Shown one piece after another: positions 18,929 through 27,468 of a stretch of DNA of 64,000 nucleotides; within the stretch, counting starts at the first letter, position 1, and every line of letters starts with the position of its first letter. The notes beneath the pieces are model-generated. The model was not told the DNA's origin, did not search any database, and was given only the letters and a program-made list of their open reading frames with translations. The DNA comes from Arthrobacter burdickii (lineage in GTDB: Bacteria; Actinomycetota; Actinomycetes; Actinomycetales; Micrococcaceae). Position numbers and translations under genes: made by a program. The stretch is taken from the NCBI RefSeq assembly GCF_030433645.1, contig NZ_JAROCG010000001.1:2294001-2358000 (forward strand), written 5' to 3'.

Positions 18929-19533
18929 CGGCAGGGACAGCAGCCGGAGTGCTTTGCGACGGGCATCGCCCAGAGGGCGGTTCCGTCCCGCGACGGTTCT
19001 GGTACGCGCCCGGCGCGTCGTGCGTTGTCCCACGCGCCGGGCGGCCTACCCTATGGGAACCGCCGCAGGTCTCAAACGCAATCGCGACGGTAACGAACGG
19101 GTCGGCATACTGCTGGGGCTTTGGGCCGGCCCGTTCACCTCGCACACCGGTGGTTTCCGAAGGCGCCGGTGATTCCCGACGTCGGGCTACGCGAGGCCGG
19201 GCAGAAAACGGTCCCCCGTACCCGGTCTCAAGAGGTAGGGGGACCGCCCGGCGTCTATAGCCGCCTCGGGAGCGCATCGACCGCGGTACTGCTGGGGAAC
19301 GACCGCGGGACACCCACCCAGACACCATTTTCCGCTCCCCGTTCCCGCGCGGCAATCTCAGTGGACGAGCTAAGCCAAGGGAGAAACCGGGAACTTCCGG
19401 CAGGGCAGCAAGTTATTACCAAAGCGAACTATTATCGGCCGCGGGATCTCCGCCGTCAAGAGCAGGGGAAGTGAGGCCGAGAAGTGGCCGAATGCGGCAG
19501 GGATCCCTACGCGTCCTCCGTTAGGGTGATCGG
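18929..19533. other. 605-bp non-coding stretch with hairpins; possible structured RNA at about 19059-19310
   Basis: No convincing ORF exists on either strand. Three stems stand out: 19095-19136 (12-bp arms, 18-nt loop), 19210-19245 (about 12-bp arms with one bulged base, 11-nt loop) and 19281-19308 (7-bp arms, 14-nt loop). The first and third present the same loop sequence ACTGCTGGGG. GGTCTCAA also occurs twice (19068 and 19224). A possible plus promoter is TTGTCC (19025) with TACCCT (19047). On the minus strand the middle hairpin is followed by GTTTTCT, like a terminator. It matches no RNA family I can name. The last 100 bp, before the MFS gene, are relatively AT-rich. Confidence 0.4.
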
Positions 19534-20826
19534 ATGAGCGCTGGGGGTACAGGGAGAAGACACCTTCTGGTGCGCAACCAGAACTTCCGGGCCCTGATGG
19601 TTTCGAGCACGTCCGGGGTGCTCGGCAACGCTGTCGCAGCCGTAGCACTGCCGATCATCGCCGCGGTGGAACTCGACGCCAGCAACTTCGAGGTCGCGGC
19701 GCTTGCCGGCATGACGTTCCTGCCCTGGCTCCTCTTCGGGCTCGTCATCGGCGTCTGGGTGGACCGGCTACCCCGGAAGCCGGTGATGCTGGCATCACTC
19801 GCCGTACGCGTGATCGTGCTCGCCCTGCTGCCGGTGGGCTACTGGCTCGGATTCCTCAGCACACCCCTGCTGTTCGGTGCTGCCTTCGTCGCCGGGATCA
19901 CGTCCGTGTTCTTCCAGCTGGCGGATGCCGCCCTGGTCCAACAGGCCATCACGCCGGACGAGCTGATGGAGGGCAACGGCCTCATCACCGGCTCGGGCGC
20001 CGCGGCGGATGCGGCCGGCCGCTCGGCGGCAGGCTGGCTCACCAGTGCGGCAGGCGCGTCCAACACCCTGGTCGTGCAGCTGGCGACGTCGATCGTCTCC
20101 CTCGTGGCCATCCAGCGCCTCGACGTTGCGGAGGTGGTGCAGCCGCAGAGCGACCGGCGGGTCCTCCGCGAGATGTACGAAGGCCTCCGGTACACCTTCA
20201 GCACGGCGCCCCTGCGCGCCATCCTCTTCAATGCGGCCCTGTGGAACCTCGGCGGTAACATCGCAGCCTCCCTGATCGTCCTGCTGGTCCTGAGGACACT
20301 GGGGGAGTCGGAGGTCTGGCTGGGCCTGCTGCTGGCGGCGGCATCCGTCGGCGGAGCGGTCGGCGGGGTCACGGCGAACTGGATGGGGGAACGGTTCGGC
20401 TCGGGCCCGCTGTGGCGTTGGTCCATGGTGCCCGGCGTGTTCGGCTACGCCTCGCTGCTGATCATCACCCCCGGGTGGGGCATGGCCTGGGGAATCCTCG
20501 GCATGTTCGCCATGGGAGCGAGCGTTGCCTGGAACATCGTGGTCGGCTCGAGCTTTCGGCAGCGCGTCTGCCCGCCGGGGATGATGGGACGGCTGGGTGC
20601 GGCATCCCGGACGGTGAGCTGGGGGATGCTCGCGCTGGCAAGCCTGCTCGCGGGCATCTTCGCGGAGACGCTCGGGATCCGCGAGGCCATCCTGATCGGC
20701 GTCGTCATCGCATGTACTGCCCCGCTCGTGGCCCTGCTCGGGCCGCTGCGGGGCGTCCGGCGCCTGGAGGACCTCGTCGAGGCTCCCGCCGCCGACTCCC
20801 GGCTCGGGGCTTCGAAGAGCACCTGA
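19534..20826 (+). CDS. MFS transporter, EntS-like (MFS_3) exporter
   Basis: This 430-aa protein has about 12 predicted membrane helices and the MFS loop motif VWVDRLPRKPVML between helices 2 and 3. The sequence style (ALPIIAAVELDAS, FQLADAALVQQAITPDELMEGNG) is that of the EntS/MFS_3 group of siderophore and drug exporters. The substrate is unknown. TAGGGT ends 6 bases before ATG 19534, suggesting leaderless translation. Its neighbours (non-coding RNA region, def) give no functional hint. Confidence 0.88.
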   Translation: MSAGGTGRRHLLVRNQNFRALMVSSTSGVLGNAVAAVALPIIAAVELDASNFEVAALAGMTFLPWLLFGLVIGVWVDRLPRKPVMLASLAVRVIVLALLPVGYWLGFLSTPLLFGAAFVAGITSVFFQLADAALVQQAITPDELMEGNGLITGSGAAADAAGRSAAGWLTSAAGASNTLVVQLATSIVSLVAIQRLDVAEVVQPQSDRRVLREMYEGLRYTFSTAPLRAILFNAALWNLGGNIAASLIVLLVLRTLGESEVWLGLLLAAASVGGAVGGVTANWMGERFGSGPLWRWSMVPGVFGYASLLIITPGWGMAWGILGMFAMGASVAWNIVVGSSFRQRVCPPGMMGRLGAASRTVSWGMLALASLLAGIFAETLGIREAILIGVVIACTAPLVALLGPLRGVRRLEDLVEAPAADSRLGASKST

Positions 20827-20927
20827 CCCTGCGTCCCCGCTCGCGACGCGGCTGCACGGACCCGGTCGAAAGTCCGCCGGGAACCCGTCCGGACAGGAGC
20901 CCCGACGGGCGGGCGGAGCAGGCGGTC

Positions 20928-21500
20928 CTAGTGGCCGAACGGGTCCGGATCGACGCCGGGCATCCAGGTGAGTCCCGGCACCCCCCAGCCGTGGTTCTGC
21001 ATCGCCTTCTTGGCCTTCCGCGCCTGCCGGTTGTTGAGGCGGTCGACGTAGAGCTTCCCGTCCAGGTGGTCGTACTCGTGCTGCATGCAGCGGGCGAACC
21101 ATCCCGTGGCCTCGAACTCGACGGGCGCGCCGTCGCCGTCGAACCCGGAGACCCGCGTCCACTCGGCACGCTTGAGCGGGAAGGCCTCCCCAGGGACTGA
21201 GAGGCAGCCCTCGGACTCGTCCTCGGGATCGGGGTCCGACCCGGGGATCTTGGTGGTCACGAGTGTGGGGTTGACGAGGACGCCACGCGGCGCCACGCCG
21301 TCGTCGTTCTCCATGCCGTACACGAAGATCCTCAGGCCCACGCCGATCTGCGGCGCCGCGAGACCCACGCCGTTGGCGACGTCCATGGTCTCGAACATGT
21401 CGGCGATCAGGGTGCGCAACTCGTCGTCGAAGGACTCGACCGGCTGGGCACGCCGGTGGAGGACCGGTTCGCCCATGATGGTGATGGGGTGGACAGTCAT
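20928..21500 (-). CDS. def: peptide deformylase
   Basis: Def removes the formyl group from nascent proteins. It is 190 aa from ATG 21500, with all three motifs: GVGLAAPQIG, EGCLSVPG and HEYDHLDG, which supply the Gln, the metal Cys and the two metal His plus catalytic Glu. The acidic insertion before EGCLS (PDPEDESEG) is notable. It lies 5 bp after the acyl-CoA dehydrogenase stop and is probably cotranscribed with it. Confidence 0.95.
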   Translation of the reverse strand: MTVHPITIMGEPVLHRRAQPVESFDDELRTLIADMFETMDVANGVGLAAPQIGVGLRIFVYGMENDDGVAPRGVLVNPTLVTTKIPGSDPDPEDESEGCLSVPGEAFPLKRAEWTRVSGFDGDGAPVEFEATGWFARCMQHEYDHLDGKLYVDRLNNRQARKAKKAMQNHGWGVPGLTWMPGVDPDPFGH

Positions 21501-21505
21501 GGGAC

Positions 21506-22678
21506 CTACCTGTTCTGGGTGCGCCGGTCCGCGATCGACCGGCCGATGGATTCGCGCATGATCTCGCTGGTACCGCCGAAGATGGTCAGCAGACGTGCGG
21601 CCAGGAAGGCCTGCGAGACCGGGTATTCGAGGATGTAGCCGTAGCCGCCGTGCAGCTGGAGGCACCGGTCCGTGATGGACTTGGCCCGCTCGCTCGCCCA
21701 CAGCTTGGCCTGCGCTGCGGCGGTCGGCGTCAGCGTCCCCGCGTTGAACGCGAGTACCGCCTGGTCGACGAAGGCCTCGGTCACCTCGACCTCGGTCAGG
21801 ACGTCGGCGAGGACGTGGCGGGTGTTCTGGAAGTCGAGCACGCGCTCACCGAAGGCGCTGCGCTCCGTGACGTACCGGACGGTCTGCTCGTAGGTGGCCC
21901 GTGCGAGGGCGGAGGAGGCGACGGCGATGCCGAGGCGGCCCTGCGGGATCTGCTCGAGGCTGTAGCGCAGGCCCTCGCCGACCTCGCCGACGAGGTCGGC
22001 TCCGGGAACCCGCACGTTGTCGAAGAACAGTTCCGCGGTATCGGAGGCCCGCAGGCCCATCTTGTCCAGTTGGCGCCCGGGGGTGTAGCCCTCGCCCTTG
22101 CGCACCATGAACAGGGAGAAGGAGTCACTGGAGCCGCGGCCGGAACTGCCGTCCGTGCGGGCGAGCACGAGGGAGGCGTCCCCGCTGATGCCATTGCCGA
22201 TGAAGACCTTCTGGCCGGTGATGAGCCAGTCGTCGCCGTCGCGCACCGCCTTGGTCCGGATCCCGCGCAGGTCACTGCCGGCTCCGGGTTCCGTCCATGC
22301 GCAGGAGGTCACGATCTCGCCGGAGACCATGCCCGGGAGCCACCGCTCCTTGAGGTCGTTCGACCCGTGGGCGAGCAGGTGCGGAAGGACCAGGTCGTCG
22401 TGCAGGTGGAAGGCGAGCCCGACGGCGAGGTGGTTGCTGCGGGCGAACTCCTCATCGAGCACGGCGCGGAAGCGGTAGTCGGGCATCCCCGCGCCACCGA
22501 ACTCCTCGGGTACGGCCAGTCCGAGCAGGCCCTGCTCGCCCGCGGCGGTCCAGACGGACCGGTCCATCATGTGCTGCTGGTCCCAGCCCGCGTAGTGAGG
22601 AGCGACGGCACGGTCGTTGAACTCACGGGCGACGTCCCGGAAAAGCTCGTGATCCTCTTCGAACACCGTGCGATCCAT
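21506..22678 (-). CDS. acyl-CoA dehydrogenase
   Basis: This FAD enzyme oxidises acyl-CoA at the alpha-beta bond in fatty-acid or branched-chain catabolism. The 390-aa protein has the FAD/substrate motif CAWTEPGAGSDL near residue 125 and the C-terminal QLHGGYGYILEYPVS and GGTSEIMRE motifs. The short-chain-type catalytic Glu position reads IFGGT. By analogy with isovaleryl-CoA and long-chain dehydrogenases, the base is more likely the Glu in SLEQIPQGR, near residue 246. The substrate is not defined. It is followed closely by def. Confidence 0.93.
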   Translation of the reverse strand: MDRTVFEEDHELFRDVAREFNDRAVAPHYAGWDQQHMMDRSVWTAAGEQGLLGLAVPEEFGGAGMPDYRFRAVLDEEFARSNHLAVGLAFHLHDDLVLPHLLAHGSNDLKERWLPGMVSGEIVTSCAWTEPGAGSDLRGIRTKAVRDGDDWLITGQKVFIGNGISGDASLVLARTDGSSGRGSSDSFSLFMVRKGEGYTPGRQLDKMGLRASDTAELFFDNVRVPGADLVGEVGEGLRYSLEQIPQGRLGIAVASSALARATYEQTVRYVTERSAFGERVLDFQNTRHVLADVLTEVEVTEAFVDQAVLAFNAGTLTPTAAAQAKLWASERAKSITDRCLQLHGGYGYILEYPVSQAFLAARLLTIFGGTSEIMRESIGRSIADRRTQNR

Positions 22679-22758
22679 GGTCTTGGTCCTTCATTGCTGT
22701 CAGCCGGAGGCGGTTCACACCATGCCGTCCGGGCCGGGGCTTGCTGGGGCCGGAAATG

Positions 22759-22795
22759 CGTATGCCGCCCCGGATGATCTCCGGAGCGGCATACG
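22759..22795 (-). terminator. Terminator after tRNA-His
   Basis: A 16-bp stem with one mismatch (arms 22759-22774 and 22780-22795, 5-nt loop) is followed on the minus strand by CATTTCC. It lies 27 bp beyond the tRNA 3' end. Confidence 0.65.
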
Positions 22796-22822
22796 TGGCC
22801 AGGATTCATCCTGACGACTGAG

Positions 22823-22896
22823 GGTGAGTAACGGGGGTTGAACCCGCGACCTCCTGGACCACAACCAGGCGCTCTGCCAACTGAGCTATACCCACC
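22823..22896 (-). tRNA. tRNA-His (GTG)
   Basis: The minus-strand cloverleaf starts GTGGGTATAGCTCAG, with the extra G at position -1 typical of tRNA-His (22896) facing C73. The anticodon loop TTGTGGT carries GTG, and the T-arm is GGGTTCAACCC. Confidence 0.95.
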
Positions 22897-23033
22897 AAGT
22901 GTCTTCGCGGCCGGCCCGGCGGAATACTTCCTCCAGGCTGTCTGCGAAAGGCAGCGGATACAAGTTTACACACTTTTTGGAGTGCTCCGGACCGCCGCGC
23001 CGACGGCGCCGCCCCGGAGCACACAGGGGAGCG

Positions 23034-23636
23034 TCAGGGCACGATCGTGCGGGCGATGGCCTTGCTCGTGGCCGAGTCCGGTCCGGGCGAGGGGACGAAG
23101 ACCGCGGCGCGGTAGTAGCGCAGCTCCCGGATCGAATCCTCGATGTCGCCGAGCGCCCGGTGCCCGCCCGTCTTGGCGGGCGACTGGAAGTAGGCGCGCG
23201 TGAACCAGCGGCGAGCGAGTTCCTTGATGGTCGACACGTCGATGATGCGGTAGTGCAGGTGATCGACGACGAGCGGCATGTCGCGGACGAGGAAGGTCCG
23301 GTCCGTCCCGACGGAGTTGCCGGCCAGCTGAGCCTTCCTCGGCTCCGGCACCCACTTCCTGATGTAGTCCAGGACCTGCTGCTCGGCCTCCGCCATGGAG
23401 ATGCCGCCGTCGAGTTCCTCGAGCAGGCCCGACGTCGTGTGCATCTCCCGCACGAAATCACCCATCTGCGCGAGGGCCTCGGGCGTGGGCTTGATCACCA
23501 CGTCCACACCGTCACCCAGGATGTTGAGTTCGGCGTCGGTCACGAGGACGGCGACTTCGATGAGGGCGTCATGGGCGAGGTCCAGCCCTGTCATCTCGCA
23601 GTCGATCCAGACGATGTGTTCATTCGATATCGGCAT
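23034..23636 (-). CDS. orn: oligoribonuclease
   Basis: Orn is a DEDDh exonuclease that degrades 2-5-nt RNAs and pGpG. The 200-aa protein shows the N-terminal WIDCEMTGLD (two acidic ligands), NSVGTDRTFL and the C-terminal HRALGDIEDSI with the catalytic His and Asp. A TAGATT box ends 6 bases before ATG 23636, and no Shine-Dalgarno is present, so the message is predicted leaderless. Confidence 0.95.
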   Translation of the reverse strand: MPISNEHIVWIDCEMTGLDLAHDALIEVAVLVTDAELNILGDGVDVVIKPTPEALAQMGDFVREMHTTSGLLEELDGGISMAEAEQQVLDYIRKWVPEPRKAQLAGNSVGTDRTFLVRDMPLVVDHLHYRIIDVSTIKELARRWFTRAYFQSPAKTGGHRALGDIEDSIRELRYYRAAVFVPSPGPDSATSKAIARTIVP

Positions 23637-23954
23637 TCGACCAATCTACCGTCCGGTGCCGACGCCTTCGCGCCCATCCTTCGCGCCCGTCCTTCGCGGC
23701 CTGGTGGCGACCCGCCTACCGTCCGATGCTCCTGTCGAGGGCCTCTCGCCCGGCTGGCTGCCCGGCCGGCACCAGGCCCCGGTGCTAATATTCGAACAGT
23801 TCGCTCAGGGCTGCGGGGAGATCTGGGTAACCCTGCTGCCTCCAGCAAGGGCGCCGTACCGCGGAGTTCCCGCCGTTCAGCCTTCTGCGGCCACCGGCCT
23901 GAGGACATGGGCGTTCCCCGCCGACTTCTGCTTGCCGACGATTGGATTCCCCAG
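23637..23954. other. Intergenic region between divergent orn and mptB-like gene
   Basis: The left end holds the leaderless orn promoter. Further right I see TAATAT (23786-23791), a possible -10 for the plus strand, and the short palindrome CGAACAGTTCG (23793-23803) just downstream of it, where an operator could act. The rest is GC-rich with no RNA fold I trust. Confidence 0.35.
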
Positions 23955-25475
23955 ATGGCCGCCCAGGTCCCGCTCACCGAGGTCGAGACGCAGCCGGGGC
24001 CGAACCGTCCCAATGTCGCGATCGTCCAGGGATTCATCGGGTCCCTGATGATGTGGATGGGATCGCTCGGCGTCGGCTGGCTGTCGCTGGCGTCCGCGGA
24101 ACTTCGGCGCAACCCCGTCATCATCTGGCTGCGCTTCGAGCCCGCCGGGGCTGTGCTGTCCGTCCTGCTCCTGGCGCTGGGCGGCATGCTCCTGATCCGG
24201 GCGTGGCTCCGGCTGGGCCAGCGGCTGAACGGCTGGTCGGATGACACCCGGCCGCACCTGATGAGAGCCATCGTCGCCTGGACCATCCCGCTTGCCGCGG
24301 CACTGCCCCTGTTCAGCCGGGACGTCTTCGCCTACATAGCCCAGGGCCAGGTCATGGTCGCCAAGCTGAACCCCTACGTGGACGGCTACTCCCAGATCTC
24401 GAACTACCTCCAGATCGGGGCCGACGACCTCTGGGCCCAGAGCCCCACGCCGTACGGTCCGGTGTTCCTCTGGATCGAGGAGGGCATCGTCAGGGTGACG
24501 GGCGGTCACCCCGACACCTCGATCATCCTGTTCAGGGTCGTAGCCCTCATCGGTGTGGCGCTCTGCGTCTACTTCGTCCCGAAGCTCGCCACCCTTCACT
24601 CGATCAATGCGAACCGCGCTCTCTGGCTGACCGTCGCCAACCCGCTGTTCCTCATCAACTTCGTGGCGTCGATCCACAACGATTCGCTGATGATCGGCCT
24701 CGCGCTCGCAGGGCTGTACTGCGCTGCGACGAAGCGCCCGGTGGTCGGGATCCTGCTGATCACGCTGTCCGTCGGGATCAAACCGATCACCCTGATCTTC
24801 CTGCCCTTCGTGGGGCTGATGTGGGCCGGCAGGGGAGCCTCCTGGCCACGGCGCTTCCTTTACTGGTTCCTGACCGCCGGGCTGTCCCTCGGGATCCTCT
24901 GGATCATGGGCGTCGTGAACACCTTCGGCTTCGGCTGGGTCGGCGCGCTCAGCACCCCCGGCAGCGTCTGGATCTGGTACGCCCCGGTCGGCTTCATCGG
25001 ACTGGTCATCGCCACGCTGGGCAACGCCGTCGGCCTGAACGGGTGGGACATCGCCAATGTGTTCCATACCCTCGCGCGCCTGGCCTCCCTGGTGATCATC
25101 GCGCTGCAGATCTTCCGCGGCGACCACAGCCGCCTCGTCCGGAGGCTCGCCATAGCGTTCGCCGCCGTCGTCGTCCTCTCGCCGATGATCCAGTCCTGGT
25201 ACGTCGTCTGGCTCATTCCGCTGTTCGCCGTCACGGGGATACGCGACGACTGGCAGGTGAAGTTCCTCTACTTCACCGTCGCCTTCTTCATGGTCTATGC
25301 GATCTCGGACCAGCTGGACATCTTCCCCTACTTCGACTTCAGCCTGATGATGGCGCGCCAGGTGGCCGCCGTCGTCGCCCTCGGCTTCGCGCTCTACCTG
25401 GTCTTCGTCGACCGCAGTACGAAGATCCTGTTCCGGCGTCGTTACCGGCCACTGGCGCCGGGCCAATTGCACTGA
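23955..25475 (+). CDS. MptB-like polyprenol-phosphomannose-dependent mannosyltransferase
   Basis: This 506-aa multi-spanning membrane glycosyltransferase of the GT-C type resembles MptB, an alpha-1,6-mannosyltransferase acting on lipomannan-type glycolipids. The key extracytoplasmic loop DVFAYIAQGQVMVAKLNPY near residue 125 has the acidic residue expected of GT-C enzymes, and about 12 hydrophobic helices follow. The start is uncertain. ATG 23955 is my choice because the hydrophobic core follows soon after; ATG 23907 in the same frame has GAGGA very close and would add 16 residues. The function in this genus is inferred. Confidence 0.8.
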   Translation: MAAQVPLTEVETQPGPNRPNVAIVQGFIGSLMMWMGSLGVGWLSLASAELRRNPVIIWLRFEPAGAVLSVLLLALGGMLLIRAWLRLGQRLNGWSDDTRPHLMRAIVAWTIPLAAALPLFSRDVFAYIAQGQVMVAKLNPYVDGYSQISNYLQIGADDLWAQSPTPYGPVFLWIEEGIVRVTGGHPDTSIILFRVVALIGVALCVYFVPKLATLHSINANRALWLTVANPLFLINFVASIHNDSLMIGLALAGLYCAATKRPVVGILLITLSVGIKPITLIFLPFVGLMWAGRGASWPRRFLYWFLTAGLSLGILWIMGVVNTFGFGWVGALSTPGSVWIWYAPVGFIGLVIATLGNAVGLNGWDIANVFHTLARLASLVIIALQIFRGDHSRLVRRLAIAFAAVVVLSPMIQSWYVVWLIPLFAVTGIRDDWQVKFLYFTVAFFMVYAISDQLDIFPYFDFSLMMARQVAAVVALGFALYLVFVDRSTKILFRRRYRPLAPGQLH

Positions 25476-25555
25476 CGCCGGGAAACCGGTCCGGAAACGG
25501 CGGATCCGGCGGGAATCGGCATGCGGGACCGGCGGCGAGCGGCAATACTAAGCAG

Positions 25556-25975
25556 ATGATTGAAACAGGAACGACGACGTACAGCGGCGAGTTCGAGATC
25601 ACCGCCTGGGATGCCGAGACCTATTCCGAGCCCGGCAGCACCGGCGAACTGTCCCGGGTCCGGGCCGCAAAGGTCTTCGAAGGTGAGATCAGCGGGACGA
25701 GCACGGCGGAACTGCTGATGGCGGGAAACGACATCGGTGCGGGGTATGTGGCATCTGAACAGTTCGTGGGGACCATCGGGGACCGCACCGGCGCGATGAC
25801 GGTCCAGCACTGGGGGGTCGCCGAGGGATCCGATGCTGCGAGCTCCGGTCACATCATCCCGGGTTCCGGCACGGACGGGCTCCGCGGCATCTCGGGCAAG
25901 GCCATCTATTCGCAGGATCCGGACGGCCAGCATCGCCTCGAACTGAGGGTGAGTTTCGCCGGCGACGACGAGTAG
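25556..25975 (+). CDS. DUF3224 family protein
   Basis: This 139-aa predicted beta-barrel-like protein belongs to DUF3224 (allene oxide cyclase-like fold). Features are the FEITAWDAETYSEPG start, the GEISGTSTAELLMAG strand pair and the C-terminal GIRG-like LRGISGKAIYSQD segment. No catalytic role is established. AATACT ends 6 bases before ATG 25556, so the message may be leaderless. Confidence 0.85.
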   Translation: MIETGTTTYSGEFEITAWDAETYSEPGSTGELSRVRAAKVFEGEISGTSTAELLMAGNDIGAGYVASEQFVGTIGDRTGAMTVQHWGVAEGSDAASSGHIIPGSGTDGLRGISGKAIYSQDPDGQHRLELRVSFAGDDE

Positions 25976-26027
25976 GTCGGTGCGGTTCCGGGATAGGTGG
26001 AAGCGTCCATAGTAAACTGGGGGAAAT

Positions 26028-26100
26028 GCCTCCGTAGCTCAGGGGATAGAGCAGGGGCCTTCTAATCCTCTGGTCGCAGGTTCGAATCCTGCCGGGGGCA
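26028..26100 (+). tRNA. tRNA-Arg (TCT)
   Basis: The cloverleaf begins GCCTCCGTAGCTCAG and ends CGGGGGC plus discriminator A. The anticodon loop CTTCTAA carries TCT and the T-arm is AGGTTCGAATCC. The anticodon stem GGGGC/TCCTC has a C-T mismatch next to the loop and a G-T pair, unusual for this tRNA. TAGTAA with TTCCGG upstream is a plausible promoter. Confidence 0.93.
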
Positions 26101-26106
26101 CAGGAT

Positions 26107-26136
26107 GAGGGCCGGACGCCGAGGCGTCCGGCCCTC
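26107..26136 (+). terminator. Terminator of tRNA-Arg
   Basis: The 13-bp stem GAGGGCCGGACGC / GCGTCCGGCCCTC has a CGAG loop and is followed by TGTATTCC, 6 bp after the tRNA. Confidence 0.8.
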
Positions 26137-26198
26137 TGTATTCCCCGTCCCGCCGTCCGTGTCCTTCCCCGTCCCGCCGTTGCCAGCGCCCGGCCGGA

Positions 26199-26642
26199 CT
26201 ACGGGAGGTTGCCGGTATCGAATCTCTCGTCGTACACGCGCCCGGCCTCGTGCAGAAGGTCCTCGTGCAGCCGGCCGAGCGGCTTCACATCGGCGAGGAG
26301 CGGCTCGCAGTCAGGGCCCCGCCCCACGCATCGTCCCGTCAGGACCCAGGGGAATCTCTCCTCGTCCTCCGCCAGGTGCCGGTACTGGCAGATCTGGCGT
26401 GCCAGCCAGTCCTCGAGCGGGCGGGTCCACCACTGCTCGGGGGTCAGCGGGTTGACGGACAGCCCCGGCAGGGCGAGCCCGCTTTCGCCGTCCTCACTGG
26501 TCGAGCCCCGGTCCGCCTCGAAGCCGCACGAGTAGCGGAGGTAAAGCGTCTCCGCGCCCCGCACGAGGTCGGCCAGTTCGCTGAGGGTGCCGATGACGCG
26601 CTCATCGGTCCCGGTGGTCTCGGGAGGTGCTGCTGTGTCCAT
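26199..26642 (-). CDS. DUF6098 family protein
   Basis: This 147-aa soluble protein matches my memory of DUF6098: a start with ELADLVRGAETLYLRYSCG, an internal LPGLSVNPL-WW-RPLEDWLARQ block and the WVLTGRCVGRGPDCEPLL segment. Function is unknown. The ATG at 26642 has TAGCGT ending 6 bases upstream and no Shine-Dalgarno, another leaderless candidate. It is convergent with tRNA-Arg. Confidence 0.8.
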   Translation of the reverse strand: MDTAAPPETTGTDERVIGTLSELADLVRGAETLYLRYSCGFEADRGSTSEDGESGLALPGLSVNPLTPEQWWTRPLEDWLARQICQYRHLAEDEERFPWVLTGRCVGRGPDCEPLLADVKPLGRLHEDLLHEAGRVYDERFDTGNLP

Positions 26643-26859
26643 ACCTCAACGCTAGGAACGTTTGCCTGTGCGCCTCAAGCGGTGATTGGTACCCCTGCAC
26701 CACTTCCACTCCGCGCGCTGTTCACCTAGGGCCGTCCGGTAATGCCGTCCAAGCGGTTATCAACATAGGACGGTCCCTCCCTCCCCGCTGCCGGCGTCGA
26801 ACCGAGACTTGAGCCGGGCCGCAGGCATTGCCGCCCTCCACGCAACGGAAGGACAGATC

Positions 26860-27468
26860 ATGACCGACATCATCACCGTGCGGGGCTATGTCGCCACCGA
26901 GGTGCGGCTGACCGTGGCATCGAGCGGCCTGGCCATCACGGGTTTCCGCATGTGCTCCACCGAGCGCCGCTTCGACAGGGAAACCAGTGCGTGGGTGGAC
27001 GGCCACACGAACTGGTACTCCGTCTCGATGTTCCGGCAGCTCGCGACCAATGCAGGCGCCAGCATCAAGAAGGGGGATCGAGTGATCGTTTCCGGCCGGC
27101 TGAAGGTGCGACCGTGGAGCAATGCCGACGGACGGACGGGGACGTCTGTCGAGATCGAGGCCGACACGGCCGGCCACGACCTGATGTGGGGCACGGCGAA
27201 CTTCATCAGGACGGCGGCCAACCGGAGCGAGGCGCCGACGGGCGCTGTGCCCGACGACCATGGGGCTGGCCTTTCCGCCGAAGCCGGTGTCCCCGACGTC
27301 GTCGATGCCGCTACCGGTGAGGTGTACGGCGGTGGGCCCGATGTCGGCCCGGAAGGTGACGACGCCGCAGCGGCCGGCTCGGGGGATGACGCAGGGGACG
27401 ACGCCGCGATCGGGCACGACGGAAAGGACCGCGACGAGCTGCTCGAAGCAACGGGTGCCCCCTTCTAG
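26860..27468 (+). CDS. ssb: Single-stranded DNA-binding protein, accessory paralogue
   Basis: An OB-fold occupies residues 1 to about 110 (RGYVATEVRLTVASSGL, NWYSVSMFRQLA, KGDRVIVSGRLKVRPW). A 90-residue acidic Gly/Asp-rich tail follows. The tail ends GAPF, not the usual DDDIPF-type tip. The gene is not beside rpsF or rpsR, so it is probably not the main replicative SSB; competence, repair or RNA roles are possible. GGAAGGA lies 7 nt before ATG 26860. The stop codon is inside a 20-bp tandem duplication. Confidence 0.85.
   Translation: MTDIITVRGYVATEVRLTVASSGLAITGFRMCSTERRFDRETSAWVDGHTNWYSVSMFRQLATNAGASIKKGDRVIVSGRLKVRPWSNADGRTGTSVEIEADTAGHDLMWGTANFIRTAANRSEAPTGAVPDDHGAGLSAEAGVPDVVDAATGEVYGGGPDVGPEGDDAAAAGSGDDAGDDAAIGHDGKDRDELLEATGAPF

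Noticed and set aside
19095-19308. 6C RNA
   Set aside because: Reverse-strand loops hold only four consecutive C residues and not the six that define the family, and the hairpin spacing did not convince me.
23793-23803. CGAACAGTTCG as a LexA/SOS box
   Set aside because: Actinobacterial LexA sites need GAAC-N4-GTTC; here only one base separates the half sites.
22899-23954. A very long N-terminal extension of the mannosyltransferase
   Set aside because: It lies antisense to orn and contains no membrane segment; the real start is near 23907-23955.
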